A DNA stretch of 49,486 nucleotides from NCBI GenBank assembly GCA_025201705.1, contig MU616719.1, forward strand, positions 1 through 49,486, read 5' to 3'. The position numbers were made by a program, and so were the translations under genes. Below, piece after piece: positions 31,544-44,314 of this stretch (positions are counted from its first letter, which is position 1; every line of letters starts with the position of its first letter). The stretch comes from Dissophora ornata. Its lineage: Eukaryota; Mortierellomycota; Mortierellomycetes; Mortierellales; Mortierellaceae. Under the pieces are notes generated by a model. It had not been told where the DNA came from and ran no database searches. It worked only from the letters and a program-made list of their open reading frames with translations.

Positions 31544-32908
31544 ATGTCAAACTTGACAGAGTTGCAGAAACTGCAGCGATACTTCTATGGATTTGTCATC
31601 CTCTACATGATCACCGGCGCCGCTGCCTTTGTGATGGGATTTTTCTGGCTGCAACAGACTGGTGCACCTCGAGACACTGTCATCTCGCGTGAGATTGAAA
31701 AGGGTAATTCTTTTTTTAACTCTTGGTCAAAAAGAGAGCACCTGAACGAATGGAGCTATGGGATGGGCAATTGTTCGTCCATGCAGCACGACCATCGACA
31801 CAAAGAATGCAATGCACGAGACAATATTCAGACACAAGGAACTGGATGGAGCACACAAAGGACACATGAAGGGCAGAGCATCAGGGACAAAACGAGGAGG
31901 AGATGGCACTACATTGTGTCATCAGCGGTAAAAGAGAGGAGCGTTAGCGGGATGGGGCAGCGGGCTGGGCAGTGATGTCCCTTCCCTCAACCATCACAAC
32001 CATGACCGCGTAACCGACCCAACGCCTGTCTTCGCTGTTCCTCTCTCCTGGCACTACTCATCGATTGGGTTAACGGTTTTGAGACAGTCTGCGCCTTCCC
32101 CCTGTGGGTCTGTGTTTGTTTACATCGACGTTCATTGGCATGCATGCCTGTACATTTCACCTTTTACGTATTTTACATATGAGGACGACACCCAATACGA
32201 CTTTAAAAGTCTTGCTTCAATCGTCACCAAAACGGACACGACCATTAACATCTACTTCTCCCCCGTCTCATACAACCTATTCATGATTGTCTTTTAGCTG
32301 GAACATACCTCGGCGCTGTGGTTGTTGCCACATCACTAGTCGGAATTTTGGGCGGTACCTCTCCTGTGCGTCGCAAGTTCTTCTTGGTCTCGTTTGTTTG
32401 GTTGATAGTCTTGGTCATGTTGGCAGAGTTGGGATTGGGTGGTATGATCTGGTTCAAGACCCTGCGCATGCGCAGTACCTTTGCTTTACAGTGGGTAACC
32501 TGGGCTGATTCCCTGAAGATCGTTTTCCAGGATATGGTATGTCGTTTTTTTTTTTTTTTTTTTTGGCTTATTTGTGATATATGGGTTTCTGACAAAGCCT
32601 TGTTCCCCCCTCCCTCTCAATAGACAACTCTGTCGGGATATGGCCAATGCTGCGGCTACTACGATATGAAAACGATGGTTGTCTCGGGTTTATGTACCGC
32701 CACTTCGACTTACACAGGATGTGAAGAGAAAGTCTCGGTCTTTGCAGACGGCTACCTTCGAAAGCTGTACACCTCACTCTTTGGATTCACAGTCGTGAAC
32801 TTGTTCGTCTTTGTGAGCACGGTCATCGTCATCCAGGCTCGTAACGATGAGGAGCGCTATATCAGGATCGGACGAAAGGAGGGCAGGATGTATAAGAACT
32901 CGATCTAA
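31544..32908 (+). CDS. Tetraspanin
   Basis: Exons 31544-31703, 32298-32536 and 32624-32908 give 227 aa, all phases exact. Four hydrophobic segments lie near residues 14-35, 55-75, 82-105 and about 188-208. The large extracellular loop begins TTLSGYGQCCGYYD, with the diagnostic CCG at 142-144 and further cysteines at 157 and 166, enough for two disulfides. Tetraspanins organise membrane microdomains; in fungi such as Magnaporthe (Pls1) they act in polarised growth and penetration. This protein is the usual size, with a short cytosolic C-terminus ending KNSI. Intron 1 is long (594 bp) with nothing recognisable in it. Intron 2 is 87 bp and contains a 20-T run just after the donor. AATAAA occurs at 32983-32988. 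Confidence 0.9.
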
Positions 32909-33368
32909 AATCCATTGTTTTTGTTTTGATTTGTATTACTATTTCTACCCCTCCCCTCATCGCCATGGTTCGTAATATACCAAATAAATTATATTTTTCT
33001 TTCACAAAAAAAAAAAAAAGAATTCAAAGTAATCATTGCGGGATGCGACATCGATATGGGTTCACTTGTCCAGGCAGGGCATTGGGCGATTTATTTCAGG
33101 GCCGTGGCCTCCCCATGACAACATGGGGGTCATTGACCACATAGTAGCGATCAGCAATGTTCACAATGATAGCTGGAATAGTCGATGAAGCGGATGTCGC
33201 CTGCCAAGCTTTGTACACTTGCCAGCAGTGTCATGCTATGCGAGGCGAGATCCTGGCTCCTCGTATGACGACAAACTTTTGGCCCCCTCCTCCTCCTCCC
33301 TTTTTTGAACAGTATGTAGTCAATCAAAAAAAAAACCTGAACTGAACTGAACTGAACTGTCGGGTCTG
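32909..33368. other. Convergent intergenic region
   Basis: Short spacer between tetraspanin (plus) and cyclin C (minus) with the tetraspanin poly(A) signal and an A-rich run near 33006-33019. CTGAA pentamer repeats occur at 33338-33357. No gene. Confidence 0.6.
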
Positions 33369-34297
33369 TCACTGCTGCACAGGTTGCTGCTGGTGTTGTT
33401 GCTGTGCTTGTGCTTGTGGTTGATTAGGTGTATCTGGCCGACTTGGTCTTTTAAGGGCCAGAATCATGGCAGGTACACTTTCCTCGTTGTAGTCCTTCCA
33501 GATACCATATAACGACAACATCTCCTGTGTGATCTCGATGATCTATATTCACGACAAATTGAAAAAAAAAATAGCGCTGTCAATACTCCACTCCATATCC
33601 TTGCTTCGGGCAAAGATCAAAACCAACAAGTCTTCATATTACCTCCTCAATCTCCACGTTTAGGTCCGCAAACCATTGTACCATATTCCTGTTATTGATT
33701 CCATGTCCCTCGATCTGCGGCGCGGTGTGGTGATGACCCTTTTTCGTGGCCATGCTGTGGAGTTGAGAGTGAAGGTGCATGTTGCTGTGTGTATGAGGGG
33801 TTATCGAGCTACCAGTACCGCTACTACTGTCTTCACTCCCTGAATTGATGCCACTGCCAACACTGCTGTTGTTGATATTGCTATTGCTGGTTTCCGAAAA
33901 CCGCTCTGCGTGAACGACACAAATGATGTACAGTGCTGCAAGGGCGATCATATGGGGAGCATATAGTAAGCACACGTCAGTCCTGTACGAGTCGTTTATA
34001 ACGAACCTAATTCATTCAGGATTGGAAAATTGTAGTTAGTAATTGACCATAACTATGATCAAGGCATAGGTACTGATACAAATACAGGAAGGTGAATACG
34101 AAACTTTACCATGCTGTTTGCAGATTTGATTCCTCAAGCTTCAACTCCTTGGCGACGATGGTGAGATCCCGGTAAGGGTGATATACAATTAAATAAAACT
34201 CAAGCTCCTCTAATAGATAGAACTCGAACTCGGCGACCTTAAATGTGTCATAGTCAAATCCTCCGTGATCTGAGATGTTTCCAGCGCAAATAGAGAC

Positions 34298-34348
<51 letters not shown>

Positions 34349-35001
34349 AAGAGCGTGAGCGATAAAGGATGAGTACTTCTTGTGAAAGGAGGGTTGGGGG
34401 GATGACTCCAATTGCTGGTTTGCCATGAAGACGCCTTAATCTAAAAACGTACGTGCAAGGGCGGTTTTCATTTCTGTGATGATGTGTTTAATATGCTGTG
34501 GACACTCTTCGATCTTGCAAGCGAGGTATATGCATGTTGCTGCGACAAGTGATGGATCTGTTGAGCGCATGCTGTTCCTGTGAAATATACACATCGAAGA
34601 ATAAACACATTAGTATGATCAGCCAATGTTTAGAAGAATCATGAAAGTCTGGCTTCATCTTAAAAGAACTAGGACTTACTTCGTATAGAACCTCTTGAAA
34701 TATACAATGGCTGTGGCCACGACCTGCTGGCGGAACTGTAACCGCTTTCCGATCTTTCCAATTACTAAAACGTTCGCCATAAACAAACAAAATAAATAAA
34801 TAATACAATCGGGGGCAATCGGAAAAAGATGCTGTAACATTGGAGCTTTCGCCTTCAATTGACCTACTACTTACTATTATAATACCACATCTTAATCTTG
34901 GTAAGGGTCGCAATGTCGACGTATTCGAGGTCCTCCTTCATGGCCTCCTCGAGACGCCTCCGATCCAAAATCCAATGTGAGCTATCCCATTGTACAGCCA
35001 T
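33369..35001 (-). CDS. SSN8: Cyclin C, Mediator CDK8-module subunit
   Basis: Six exons on the minus strand: 35001-34875, 34764-34680, 34577-34453, 34269-34110, 34006-33643 and 33542-33369, giving 344 aa with every phase closing. It starts MAVQWDSSHWILDRRRLEEA. The cyclin box has RLQFRQQVVATAIVYFKRFY, DPSLVAATCIYLACKIEE, FEFYLLEELEFYLIVYHPYR and NDSYRTDVCLLYAPHMIALA, all close to metazoan and yeast cyclin C (SRB11/SSN8). Cyclin C activates CDK8 in the Mediator kinase module, which regulates RNA polymerase II transcription and stress responses. Unusual is a Ser/Asn/Gly/His-rich insert of about 70 residues (about 200-275) before QWFADLNVEIEE, where human cyclin C has only a few residues. The C-terminus is a short Gln-rich tail. 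Intron 3 holds a (GA)n microsatellite. Confidence 0.92.
34305..34346. repeat. (GA)21 microsatellite in cyclin C intron 3
   Basis: Reads (CT)n in the transcript, ending about 35 nt upstream of the 3' splice site of exon 4, so it may act as a long polypyrimidine tract. Its length is probably variable between strains. Confidence 0.85.
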
Positions 35002-38000
35002 GGTAAAGATTTTTTTAATATTCAATCCATCGCAGAACCAGTATTATAAACACTATATGCTGAGCGTAAACTCTGTCCTGATAATAAACGGAAAGGGTCT
35101 CAAAGGATCAAAAGGGGTCCAGTGCCAATTAATGATATGAAGCGAGAAGACTTACGCATGGGAAGAGGTCCAAAAATTGGCTGCCATGTAGTTTATGTAA
35201 GTGATGTAAGGTGCGGAGGAAATTCAATCAATGTCTATGAAGAAAACACGTCGTTGTTCTGGTGAGATGGCGATTGGGATGAAGCGAGTAATGAATGAAG
35301 GGCTGTTGAAGGTTGACTTTCTTGGTCCAGTTCTTAGTGAAGTGTGTGCCTGGGCTTCACCTCGGTCGCGACTTGCACTGCAGGGAGTGAAAGCCACTGA
35401 CAGTCACAAAGTCGGCGAAGAGGTCCCTCTGGCAAGGCCATTCCCAAGTTCGCCTTTGCGAATCACGTGCATGTGTCTGGACCCTCTGCAAACGTGGCTG
35501 GACCTCTTCCTGCTCCAAGGAAGTTATGGCATCCTACCCTTGGACACTTGGCGCTGGTATAGAGCTCGCTGCCATATCCAAAGGCCTGGTCAATTGCTTT
35601 GATAATATAAAATTAAAAAATAAAATAGGAAAGACGCGTGCTTGGCTGGCCAGTTCGTGTGCTGGAACCCCCTGAAGACCGCAGGTGCGCTATTGCCCTT
35701 CGCTTTCCCCTAGCATCCCTTGCTCCTTCCATGCCTAGAAGAGCTTTCGCGTCCAAGTCGATTGCACACTAGTGTGCTTTCTGAACGTCTTAAGCCTGGC
35801 ATGGATGCCATGCGTTGTCGTTAAATTATATTCAAATCGCGCTCCTATCATCGGGGCGTTGTTTCATCCCCTGTGCACCATAGTGCTGAGACCTGATGGC
35901 ATTACTGGCTATGCACCTCCAACTCTTTCTCTGCTACAATATATTCCTCTCCCACTCGCAAATGACGCATTTGTCCAACACGATGCGAAGTTTCAGCCTT
36001 CATACCCAACTGGACGCCACCAACTTATGTGATCGAACATCATGCAATCTTATTCGTAACCCTGTGTAGACGCTAATACGCTAATACTCCCTGCCAAAGA
36101 AGGGCTGTCGCCATCGCTTTTGATCCCATTTGATATCCTTTTTCTCCGTTCTCTTTGTCTGGACCCCCTACAAGGTTGTTGGCGGTTATGCTTGCGGACG
36201 GTGTCGTGGTTGACAGTACGTCCCCTCAGCAACGAGTCCGTTGTTTCAAGGACAGAACAGAATTGGGCTGACTTGAAGCCCGGTGACGCATATCGAGGCT
36301 CTATAGCATGGTGGAGAGATAGGGTAAACACGAGTGTTAGCGTCTTCACGAGGCCAAGAATAAGATTGCTTGATGTCCGACCACACAGGCTGGCGGTGTC
36401 TCGCTGGGCATGAGGACTCAAACTTCACCTCACCTTGGATGAATCGGTCATCTTCGGTCATTTTTAGTAGGGGAGTAAAATGTAGCCTTATAGCTTGAGA
36501 TAGACGACGACGAACCAGGCAAGGAGCGGTGTATCAATATAGTCCACAAATACTCTTCAGGAGCATCGAGTCGAGTCGGTTGGAGTTGTTCTGAGGAAAG
36601 TCAATCTGCTTGAGTTAAATTACATTGTGTTATCCGATCTGCATCGCGCTTTTTTTTCCCCCGGGATCTGGTGAATGATTACAAGGTTATTTGCATTCCC
36701 GAGGCCGAAAAACACGTTGAGGCCACAGTCGCTTTTCTGAACGATACTTGGATGGGTCAGGTACTCGGACCCGGGAAGGAACAGTTTTTGAGCAGCTTGA
36801 ATCTTAGTGTAGACAGAGCATCTATTGCTACGGGGGGATAGGAGGAAGGAACTGTGGGATATCCTTGTGGATCAAACGATCAGAATCACCGCTCACAACA
36901 ATATAGTGGGTAGGAATCCTGGGAGGACTTGGTAATGCAGATGTTCGCCTCGGTGGCGCAGTGACGGACTCGGTTTATTCATGGGTGTGAGCAGGTGGCG
37001 TGCTCTGCTTGTTTTTTAAGATCATGCGCACCATCGATAAGTACACAACGTAGGGTTGGATCAAACGATAGCAGAGAAGATATGATTGTGGTCATGATCC
37101 ACCTACCTCGGTCACCTTGGTAGATCCATAGGCATCCGTGAAGAGTGAAAAGATCTTTTATGAAGGCGAGAGGAGTGGGCGAGGTGAAAAGTAAGAATAG
37201 CAATGAAGGCAATCGAGGAGAAAATGGGCGGTTTTATACGATGGTGGAAGCAAAGGCTGAACAGCTGAAACGAAAGGCTGGCTAAAGAGGAAACAAAAGG
37301 ATCGTAGAAAACATGCATCAATAGTGTCCTTTGCCAAATGGAATAGGAGTGAAGAATAGAGTGACAGGATCACGATCAACCCAAACATGCATCGATGTCA
37401 GCGAGTCCTGCGAGCATGAGTGAGGAAGCTTGCTGAATGAGCCGGCCCTTGTATCCTTGAAGTCATTCCTGAGGTTTGTGTGACGCATCTGTGCGCACTG
37501 TTACTGGAACTTGCGTGGAACGATCATTGCTCTCTGTGCTCTCCAAGTGTTTTGTGGGCAGGTTTAAGGATGATGCGACCACGCTATGTTTTCTTTTACT
37601 GAATAGGAGCATGGATGGGTATGAACTAATATTCTGCTGGAGGCTGTGCCTCTATTGCACAATACGCCAGGTCTGTGTCATCCCCGTGCGGACACCTCGC
37701 CGCACAGCCGCATGGTCGCAGAGACCAGAGGCTAGAAAATAGAAAGTGAAGCAGATTCGATTGGTGTTTCGAAAGTAAAATTAGTGTCCATTGGCGGAAA
37801 GTCGATGCAATATATCTTTAATTTCATGGGAACCAGTCGAGGCAACTGCAGCAGGTTCCCTGCAGCAAACGCAGTGAAACGAAGAGACGTGCAGGAGTGG
37901 CGGTGCACACGTGATGACACACCACAATTAGCCCATTCGTTGCGATAAAAATAAAAAGGGGGCACGAAACAGCGGCAAACAGAAACAAAGGAACAGTGCA

Positions 38001-38223
38001 GAAACAGCTCCATGTCGCATCGTGGCCATAGTAGTCAGCCCCCGCGCACGGAACGCTCTTTTTTTTTTTTACATATTTTATTTCCCTTTCTCTTTCCGCC
38101 TCATCTCATCCTCTTTTCGACCACATCCCTTCGCATTCGCTTTAGCATTCTCTCTCACTCCCCCTCTCTCATCATATATACCCCTCCCTGTATTCGTGCA
38201 CTCATCATATTTTGTTCGAGACA
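35002..38223. other. Long intergenic region with only weak coding scraps
   Basis: About 3.2 kb between divergent cyclin C and the TBC gene. Scraps that read like protein are 35840-36032 (APIIGALFHPLCTIVLRPDG) and 36650-36840 (RDLVNDYKVICIPEAEKHVE), both isolated and without splice context. A tRNA-like 5' end occurs at about 36950. The last 200 bp hold a T-rich then CT-rich leader and TATATA at about 38173 for the TBC gene. I could not support a gene here. Confidence 0.45.
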
Positions 38224-41200
38224 ATGATGGTCAACAAGCACAACGCCTTCGCGTCCGTTGAAGTCAAGGACTACGACCCCATCGACAGCTATGGAGCCTT
38301 ATCCGATGCAGAGCCAAATTCTGGACACGCTCAACCGAATTCCTCCAAGGCACACTATCCAACCCCTGAAAAAGATTCCAGAAATTCCTGGGAGGAGAAC
38401 GGCAGCGACGACGAGCCATACCCCGCGGATGCCTACGACTACGCCCGTGATTATGGCGATGAGGATGAAGACGAAGACGAAGACGAAGACAACTATGAGG
38501 AGAGTCGTGATGCCGCCAAAGATTCGCAGGACGAAGCAACTGACCACAAACTCGACCACCAGCACCAAACCCCAACGACGTTCGATCAGGAATCAGACGA
38601 CGACAACGAGGGCGATAAACCACTGAGCCGCAACCTTTTCCGCGTCTCTGCAACAAACCCAAACCAACGCGCCTCTGTCAACTCGGGCAGGTCCTACTCA
38701 AGTCACACAAAGCACCATTCCTTTGGCTATGACGAGGACCGGCCAGAACTCTCCGAGACCGAATCCGAGTCAAGCTCAGAGTCGGACTCTGATCGAGAGG
38801 AGGAGGCCTACACGAATGCACCATCGTCCCCTCCAGCCCCCCCAATCTCATCCGGGTCCCGTCCAGTGTCTAGCACCTTTTCGGTCACAAGAACACTGTC
38901 CAAGCCAAGTTCACCTTCCTTGACTCACTCCACAGTTTCTAACACCGCAAAGAAGGAGCCTGAGGCGGAACAGAACGTACACGAGGAACAGACCACAGTT
39001 TCGTCTTCGTTTTCGTCTCCCACTCTTACAGAGCCATCACCGTCCAAAGCCAGCGAACTGCCTGTTGAGTCAACATCCACTGAAAAGCGCACCTCGTTGG
39101 TAAACTTTTCAAATCAGAATTCCAGACGTGCCTCAGGATCAGAGAGCGACGCTTCTAATCCATCGAGTAATGTTCGGCCAACCTCCATTAATGGCCAAAT
39201 AAAGGTCAACCAGCGGCCAGGGATGTTTCCACGACCAATATCCGGCTCGTCCTCATCCCGCGGATTTCCAAACGGTCATTCCAATAACGCCCAGAACCGC
39301 CCATCGTCTTACACAGACCTCTCAGATGCAGAACTGAATGAAATTTCCCTAGATGAGCCCACGACGCCCAACGCCCACAAGCGAAGAAGTGTCGGCACTG
39401 CTGCCCCAAGGGTCCCTGTGGCGGCATCCAATGCCGGATTTCCATCCAGTTTCTTTGGGGGCAAGCCACATCCCAAATCGCAGCAGTATCCGCAGTCTAC
39501 CGTCAGTCCTAGCGCGACCGCAGGCTCATCACCACCATTGCCTCCAACCGCATCGTCTACATCGCCCGAACCTCGTGCCGGAGGTGTCCTCAATGGATCT
39601 ATTAGCTCAATTGCAAGCTCGATCCAGGGCGCATTCATGGGACGGGGATTTGGCGGCAGTAGCAGCACATCGACGCTTCCTCACCCTGGCTTGACAAGAA
39701 CGCCAAGCAGAACAAGTGCACGAGGATCTATTGCGGGCATGGCGATCAACACGAGCTCGACAGGGATCGATCTGCGATCATCCAGCAACGTTAGTCCGGA
39801 GCGTGCATCGATGTACTCCTCCATAACTACAGATTCAAATATGGATCTGTTATTGCAGCGACTGGAGGCTGAAAACTCGATTGTTGAGCAGGACAGCAGG
39901 AGACGAATGACGAATGAATCCGATATGGATCGAGCCTTTGGTCATGCCAAAGAGGAATCTGTAGACGAGGATGTGGACTGGGGTAAGGGCATTATTACTG
40001 ATGTTGCCACGAAAAGCTTGCTCGAAAAGCTTGCTCGCCGATTTACAAACTAACAGTTTTAATTTTCTGTGTCTGCTTTGTTTTACTTGTGCAGATTATT
40101 GGGGTTCGCTGATGCATGATTACAATGGCGTGGTCAAGAAGAACCCCAGACAACTGACACAGATGATCCAGAAAGGTGTCCCAGCGGCGTTGCGAGGATT
40201 GATCTGGCAGTTGCTAGCCAAATCCAAGGATGCCCAGTTGGAGGCGAGCTACGCAGAGCTCCTCAAGTCGACGAGTTCACACGAGAAGCAGATCACCCGG
40301 GACATGAGTCGCACGTTCCCTAACCACGAATATTTCCAGGCCGAAGGACTTGGACAGGAATCGCTATTCAATGTTGTAAAAGCCTACAGTCTATATGACA
40401 AGGAGGTCGGATACTGTCAAGGACTGAGTTTTGTGGTCGGACCACTCCTCTTGAACGTACGGAGAATTCTTGTTTGAGTGTTGGAGTGTTTTGTGCACGT
40501 GTTTCAGTTTGAAAGATCAGAAGAGTGAACATGCTTTACTGATAAGAATATTCTTGCGGACGGACCCACTGTTGTTTCTGATAGATGCCCGACGAGGAGG
40601 CTTTCTGCGTTCTGGTCCGCCTGATGAACACGTACGACATGCGCGGCCACTTTACTCCAGACATGAACATGCTCCAGCTGCGACTGTACCAGTATGAGCA
40701 GCTCATGGAAGAGACTGTGCCTCTGGTGTATAAGCATTTCCAGAACCAGGGCATCCAGTCGACCATGTATGCGTCCCAATGGTTCATGACCCTGTTCGCG
40801 TACAAGTTTCCACTGGACCTAGTCTTCAGGATCTATGACATATTGTTTGTTGAGGGAGTCGAGTCGCTCTTTCGGTTTGCAATCGCGTTATTGAAGGCCA
40901 ACCACGACAAGATCCTGAACCACGATTTCGACAAACTAATCGAGCTTTTGAAGAACGGATTGTTCGAGCCCTACAAGGTAAATAGCAGTGCCCGAGACCC
41001 AGTGGTGTCATTCAGGGAGTACGCTCGCTAAGACGTCTTGTTTTTCTTGCTGCACCTGTAGAACAACCCAAGTTTGTTTGTCCAGGACGCGTACAGTGTC
41101 AAAGTGACTCCCAAGAAGCTTGCACAGTTCGCTCAAAAGTACAACGCCATGGTCCAACGACAGCAAGCTGAACTCGCGGCCGAGGAGTCGTTGCGTGAAA

Positions 41201-41598
41201 CGAACCGCAAAATGTCGATGGATGTCCGTCGTCTGGAGGGATCGCTCCATACACTCAATAAGGAACATGTGGATCTGGCGAAGGACCTGATTGCACGTAA
41301 GATGGAGATGGCAGATCTTCAGGATCAGAACGACGTGTTGTCGCAGAAGGTCTCGGACCTGACGAGGATCGTAGACTCGCAGGCAAAGGAAGTGGAGGAC
41401 AGACTCAAAGCCGAGATCCAGAGCGTGATGGAGAAGAATGTGGAGTTGATTCGGAAGAACCAGGAGATGGAGGATCATTGCCACGCGCTGGAGAGTCTGT
41501 TGATTGATACCAAGATGAAATATGCAGAGAGCGAGAATGAGAGGGATACGCTGACGAGGAAATTGGGCGACTTGAGAAGGGCTCTGGGTGCTGCGTAA
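38224..41598 (+). CDS. TBC-domain Rab GTPase-activating protein (Gyp5/EVI5-like)
   Basis: Exons 38224-39982, 40095-40456, 40585-40977 and 41062-41598 give 1016 aa with exact phases. Residues 1-586 (exon 1) are disordered: an acidic block (GDEDEDEDEDEDN) and Ser/Pro-rich text. The TBC domain starts at about 587 (DYWGSLMHDYN). It has the arginine finger in ITRDMSR (R659) and the glutamine finger in YCQG (Q695), so it should be active in speeding GTP hydrolysis by a Rab. It continues to about residue 838, followed by a coiled coil of roughly 160 residues (AQFAQKYNAMVQRQQAELA onward). TBC plus C-terminal coiled coil is the layout of yeast Gyp5/Gyl1 and animal EVI5, which act in Golgi-to-plasma-membrane and recycling traffic. 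The Rab target cannot be read from the sequence. A TTG at 38212 is in frame upstream, but 38224 is the first ATG. Confidence 0.93.
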
Positions 41599-42247
41599 CG
41601 TAGTCTATTGTCACTATTAACGTCTGTAGATAATAAAATGGGTCCCTTAATCTGCACTGCTATTCCGGGGCCGTGGTTCGGCCCTTTGAATGAGTTGCTG
41701 ACGCACAGTTTAAAATCTAAATTTAGATTTCGTTATGCAAATCAAGACGTGGATGTTCTCAAGTGTCAACGAACAGACACAGGAGATGGACATCAATTGA
41801 CTTTTTGGTACCGGGTCCTTCCTCCAAAGATTTTTTTTTGGTGTTGTTTTGGAGTGAGTGCGCAGGTGGTGAGCTTTGTTCAGTTTACGCGTTTTTGGCG
41901 TGTGTCTGGGGCGTGAGCTAGTGGCGGGCAGATCGGACTGGAGCGGGAGGGGTGCCTGATGTTGTAACCACTCAGAAACGCGAATGCCTTTTCTGGGTCG
42001 AGCGTACAGAAAAGAGGGCACTGAGGTAAGCATCATTGGGTCCAATCTAATTTTTTGTTTGGACAAAGTGGGCAGATGACTTGGGTTGATTTTCGTTTCT
42101 GCGAACTGGCGTGCTTATAAACGTTTTTCCTTTTCCCCCACCATCTCTCTCTTTCTTTCTTTCTTTTTTCTTCCCCTTCTTTCTCTTCATCCTCCTTCAC
42201 TCTTTCCCTCTACACCCCCTCTCCAACGAAACAACTTCTTTCACAAC
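41599..42247. other. Intergenic and promoter region of the DUF7721 gene
   Basis: Contains the 3' end of the TBC gene (AATAAAA at about 41631) and the TATA box and CT-rich leader of the next gene. No other gene is supported. Confidence 0.6.
42116..42121 (+). promoter_or_regulatory. TATA box of the DUF7721 gene
   Basis: TATAAA lies about 130 bp before the ATG at 42248 and is followed by a CTTTCTTTC-type pyrimidine leader. Confidence 0.5.
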
Positions 42248-43216
42248 ATGGAATTGCTCCAGATGGCTATGTCTCAGTATTCTCAGCGGTCCTCCGGTGG
42301 TGACGATGATGAAGGTAAACCAACACGTCTATTCATTCTACACAAAGCCAGGAGTTAACAAAGTGATTGTTAAGATATATCGGAGCCATATAATTGCAAG
42401 GAAGCCATTGCCAGCATCCCCGAGAATGCAGCCAGGCACCTTGAGGAACTTCGTCATTCAAAAAAAAAGGATAATATCATAATCATCCTCCTTATCGCAA
42501 AGTGTCCGAAAAATCGATACGGCCTCAATTACATCACGGGAAAAACAAAACGAGGGATAAGACAGCCGAAGAACACAACACGTTGAACGATATTCGTTCC
42601 TGGAACCACAAAGGAATGAAAAGTGCAACAAAAATTAACGACTTTTTCCTTCTTTTTTTTTTCACACGCAAATCTCTTGCCCTTTGTCGTATGATGTTTC
42701 TGTTATCATCTTGCAATAGACACGCAGGTGATGCACAGCTCCCTTAAGTCCGTCCACCGGGAAGGTGTCAGTCCTCCCCAGGAATCGGACCTGCATGAAG
42801 CAAAGGCCGCGCACGAGAAGGTCTACAAGCAGGGTAACACCGATGAAGCCTCGGATGAGGAGCTGGGCAAGGCTGCCGGTGTCGAGGCTTTCAATGCCTA
42901 CCAGGAAAAAGAAGAAGTCACTGGAGAATCTGGGGGACAGGGTCAGTTGATCCAGATGGCCATGGCCGAGGGCATGAAGATGTTCTCGGGCGGCGGGGGT
43001 GCCGATAAGGGAGCCGTCATCCAGTCCGCGATTGCGATGGCCATGAAGCTGTTCATGGGCGCCTCTGGTGCCGCTGGCGGAGGAGTGAGCCAGTTGATGT
43101 CGATGTTCGGTGGTGGCGGCGGCGGCGGAGACGGTGAATCCGGCGGAATGGCGGGCATGCTTGGAATGGCCGCCTCGAACCCTGCGGTTGCAGGCTTGCT
43201 CCAAAAGTTTATGTAA
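42248..43216 (+). CDS. Beta-flanking-like protein (DUF7721 type)
   Basis: Exons 42248-42314 and 42720-43216 (intron 405 bp) give 187 aa. The protein has a short N-terminus (MELLQMAMSQYSQRSSGGDD) and a central motif HEKVYKQGNTDEASDEELGK AAGVEAF, like the H-x-x-VY-x-x-G ... LG-x-AA-x-x-A pattern of the basidiomycete beta-flanking protein family. It then has repeated Met/Ala amphipathic helices (IQMAMAEGMKMF, IQSAIAMAMKLFMG) separated by Gly-rich stretches. No signal peptide or catalytic motif is seen. The family is widespread in fungi and of unknown function; it is named after a gene next to a mating-type locus, and nothing here indicates a mating-type locus. Family assignment is by motif recollection. 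The short first exon encodes only 22 residues. Confidence 0.7.
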
Positions 43217-44314
43217 AAGACGAAGACAACGAACGAATAGGATGTTCTTCTCTGGCATTGTAAATAAGTCTTGCTAATAAAGAAGCCAGCGCCCACGGCA
43301 CTATGTCATTGCGTTTTGCTTGTCAATGGAAACCAGGAAGGAACGGTGGACACCATGTTCACTCTGCAAAGAGTCGCGTCTTTGGAGGTTGTCGATGTTA
43401 TCATATTCGTCATCACACCAGTGTGAGCGTTTATTTCGGCTATCCACACCACTATTTCGGTTATCCACACTGCTATTACGCAAAACGCGAACACAAGAGG
43501 ATGAGAAACGGCTCCAATTGTTGTCCGCTCTCTCTCTCTCCCTCGAATGGGAAAGCTCAGAGGTTGTCTGTTGCCATCGCGTTGTCAGTGCCAAAACGAC
43601 AATGGCAATGGCAGTGGCGCGCAGGTGTGATTGTTCTTGTCAACGATGGCAGTGGATCTGACGAGTGCAGAGTGGAGAGAGGGATGGCGCCTGTTGCTGT
43701 CTTGTCAATTGGAGTGACACTGGCAGCAAGCACCCTGCAAAAGACTAAACTACTCCTCCTGCTGCTCCTCCCTCTCCCCCTTATTTTCTCGCCTCATTAC
43801 CAGCGACGTTTTCCATCTTTCTCATTTATTCCCATCATCCATTCGCTCCATCAAAAGCGGTCGACCCCTCCTTGCGTGCCTCTGCCCAGTGCCGTGTGCA
43901 TGTGTCCATTCCTCCCCCCCGCTCACAAATAACAGACTCCACCGCCACTCCCGATACAACTGTCGTTTATTTTTATTTTTTGTTGTCCTGCCGACCACTG
44001 GGTGCCACCGTCTCGCAGCTCTTCCCCCCAGCTCCTCGCTCTGTTCTTATAGTTCCATTGTTGACTTTTGCCTCCAACTAGAAGAACAGACCAACAACAA
44101 AAAACTCTGAACCCTTATTCTCCAGATACCCTTTTCGTCCCACAGCACCGCCCCCCCTTGGCTGCTTCCCCCGTTGTGATATCGCCACCAAGCGACACAC
44201 CTTGTCCGTTCAGCACATCTTTCCCACCACTAGCAACAACGCAGTACCGAAACTGGCCTCGTGATTACCTTTTTTCAAACAGCAGAAAAAGAGAATCGGC
44301 GAGCTTACTTCAAC
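43217..44314. other. Intergenic, small direct repeat, no gene
   Basis: A long frame at 43303-43932 lacks protein-like composition. The region holds a 21-bp direct repeat at 43432-43473 and a long C/T-rich leader before 44315. Confidence 0.5.
43432..43473. repeat. 21-bp direct repeat, two copies
   Basis: TATTTCGGCTATCCACACCAC is followed directly by a second copy with three changes. Function unknown. Confidence 0.7.

Noticed and set aside
36945..36975. tRNA-like 5' end (GCCTCGGTGGCGCAGTGACG) resembling an A box
   Set aside because: No anticodon arm, T arm or acceptor partner follows within 90 bp. At most a tRNA fragment or chance match.
43303..43932. 209-codon frame upstream of the phosphatase gene
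   Set aside because: Composition is not protein-like, the other frames are equally open, and no domain is seen.
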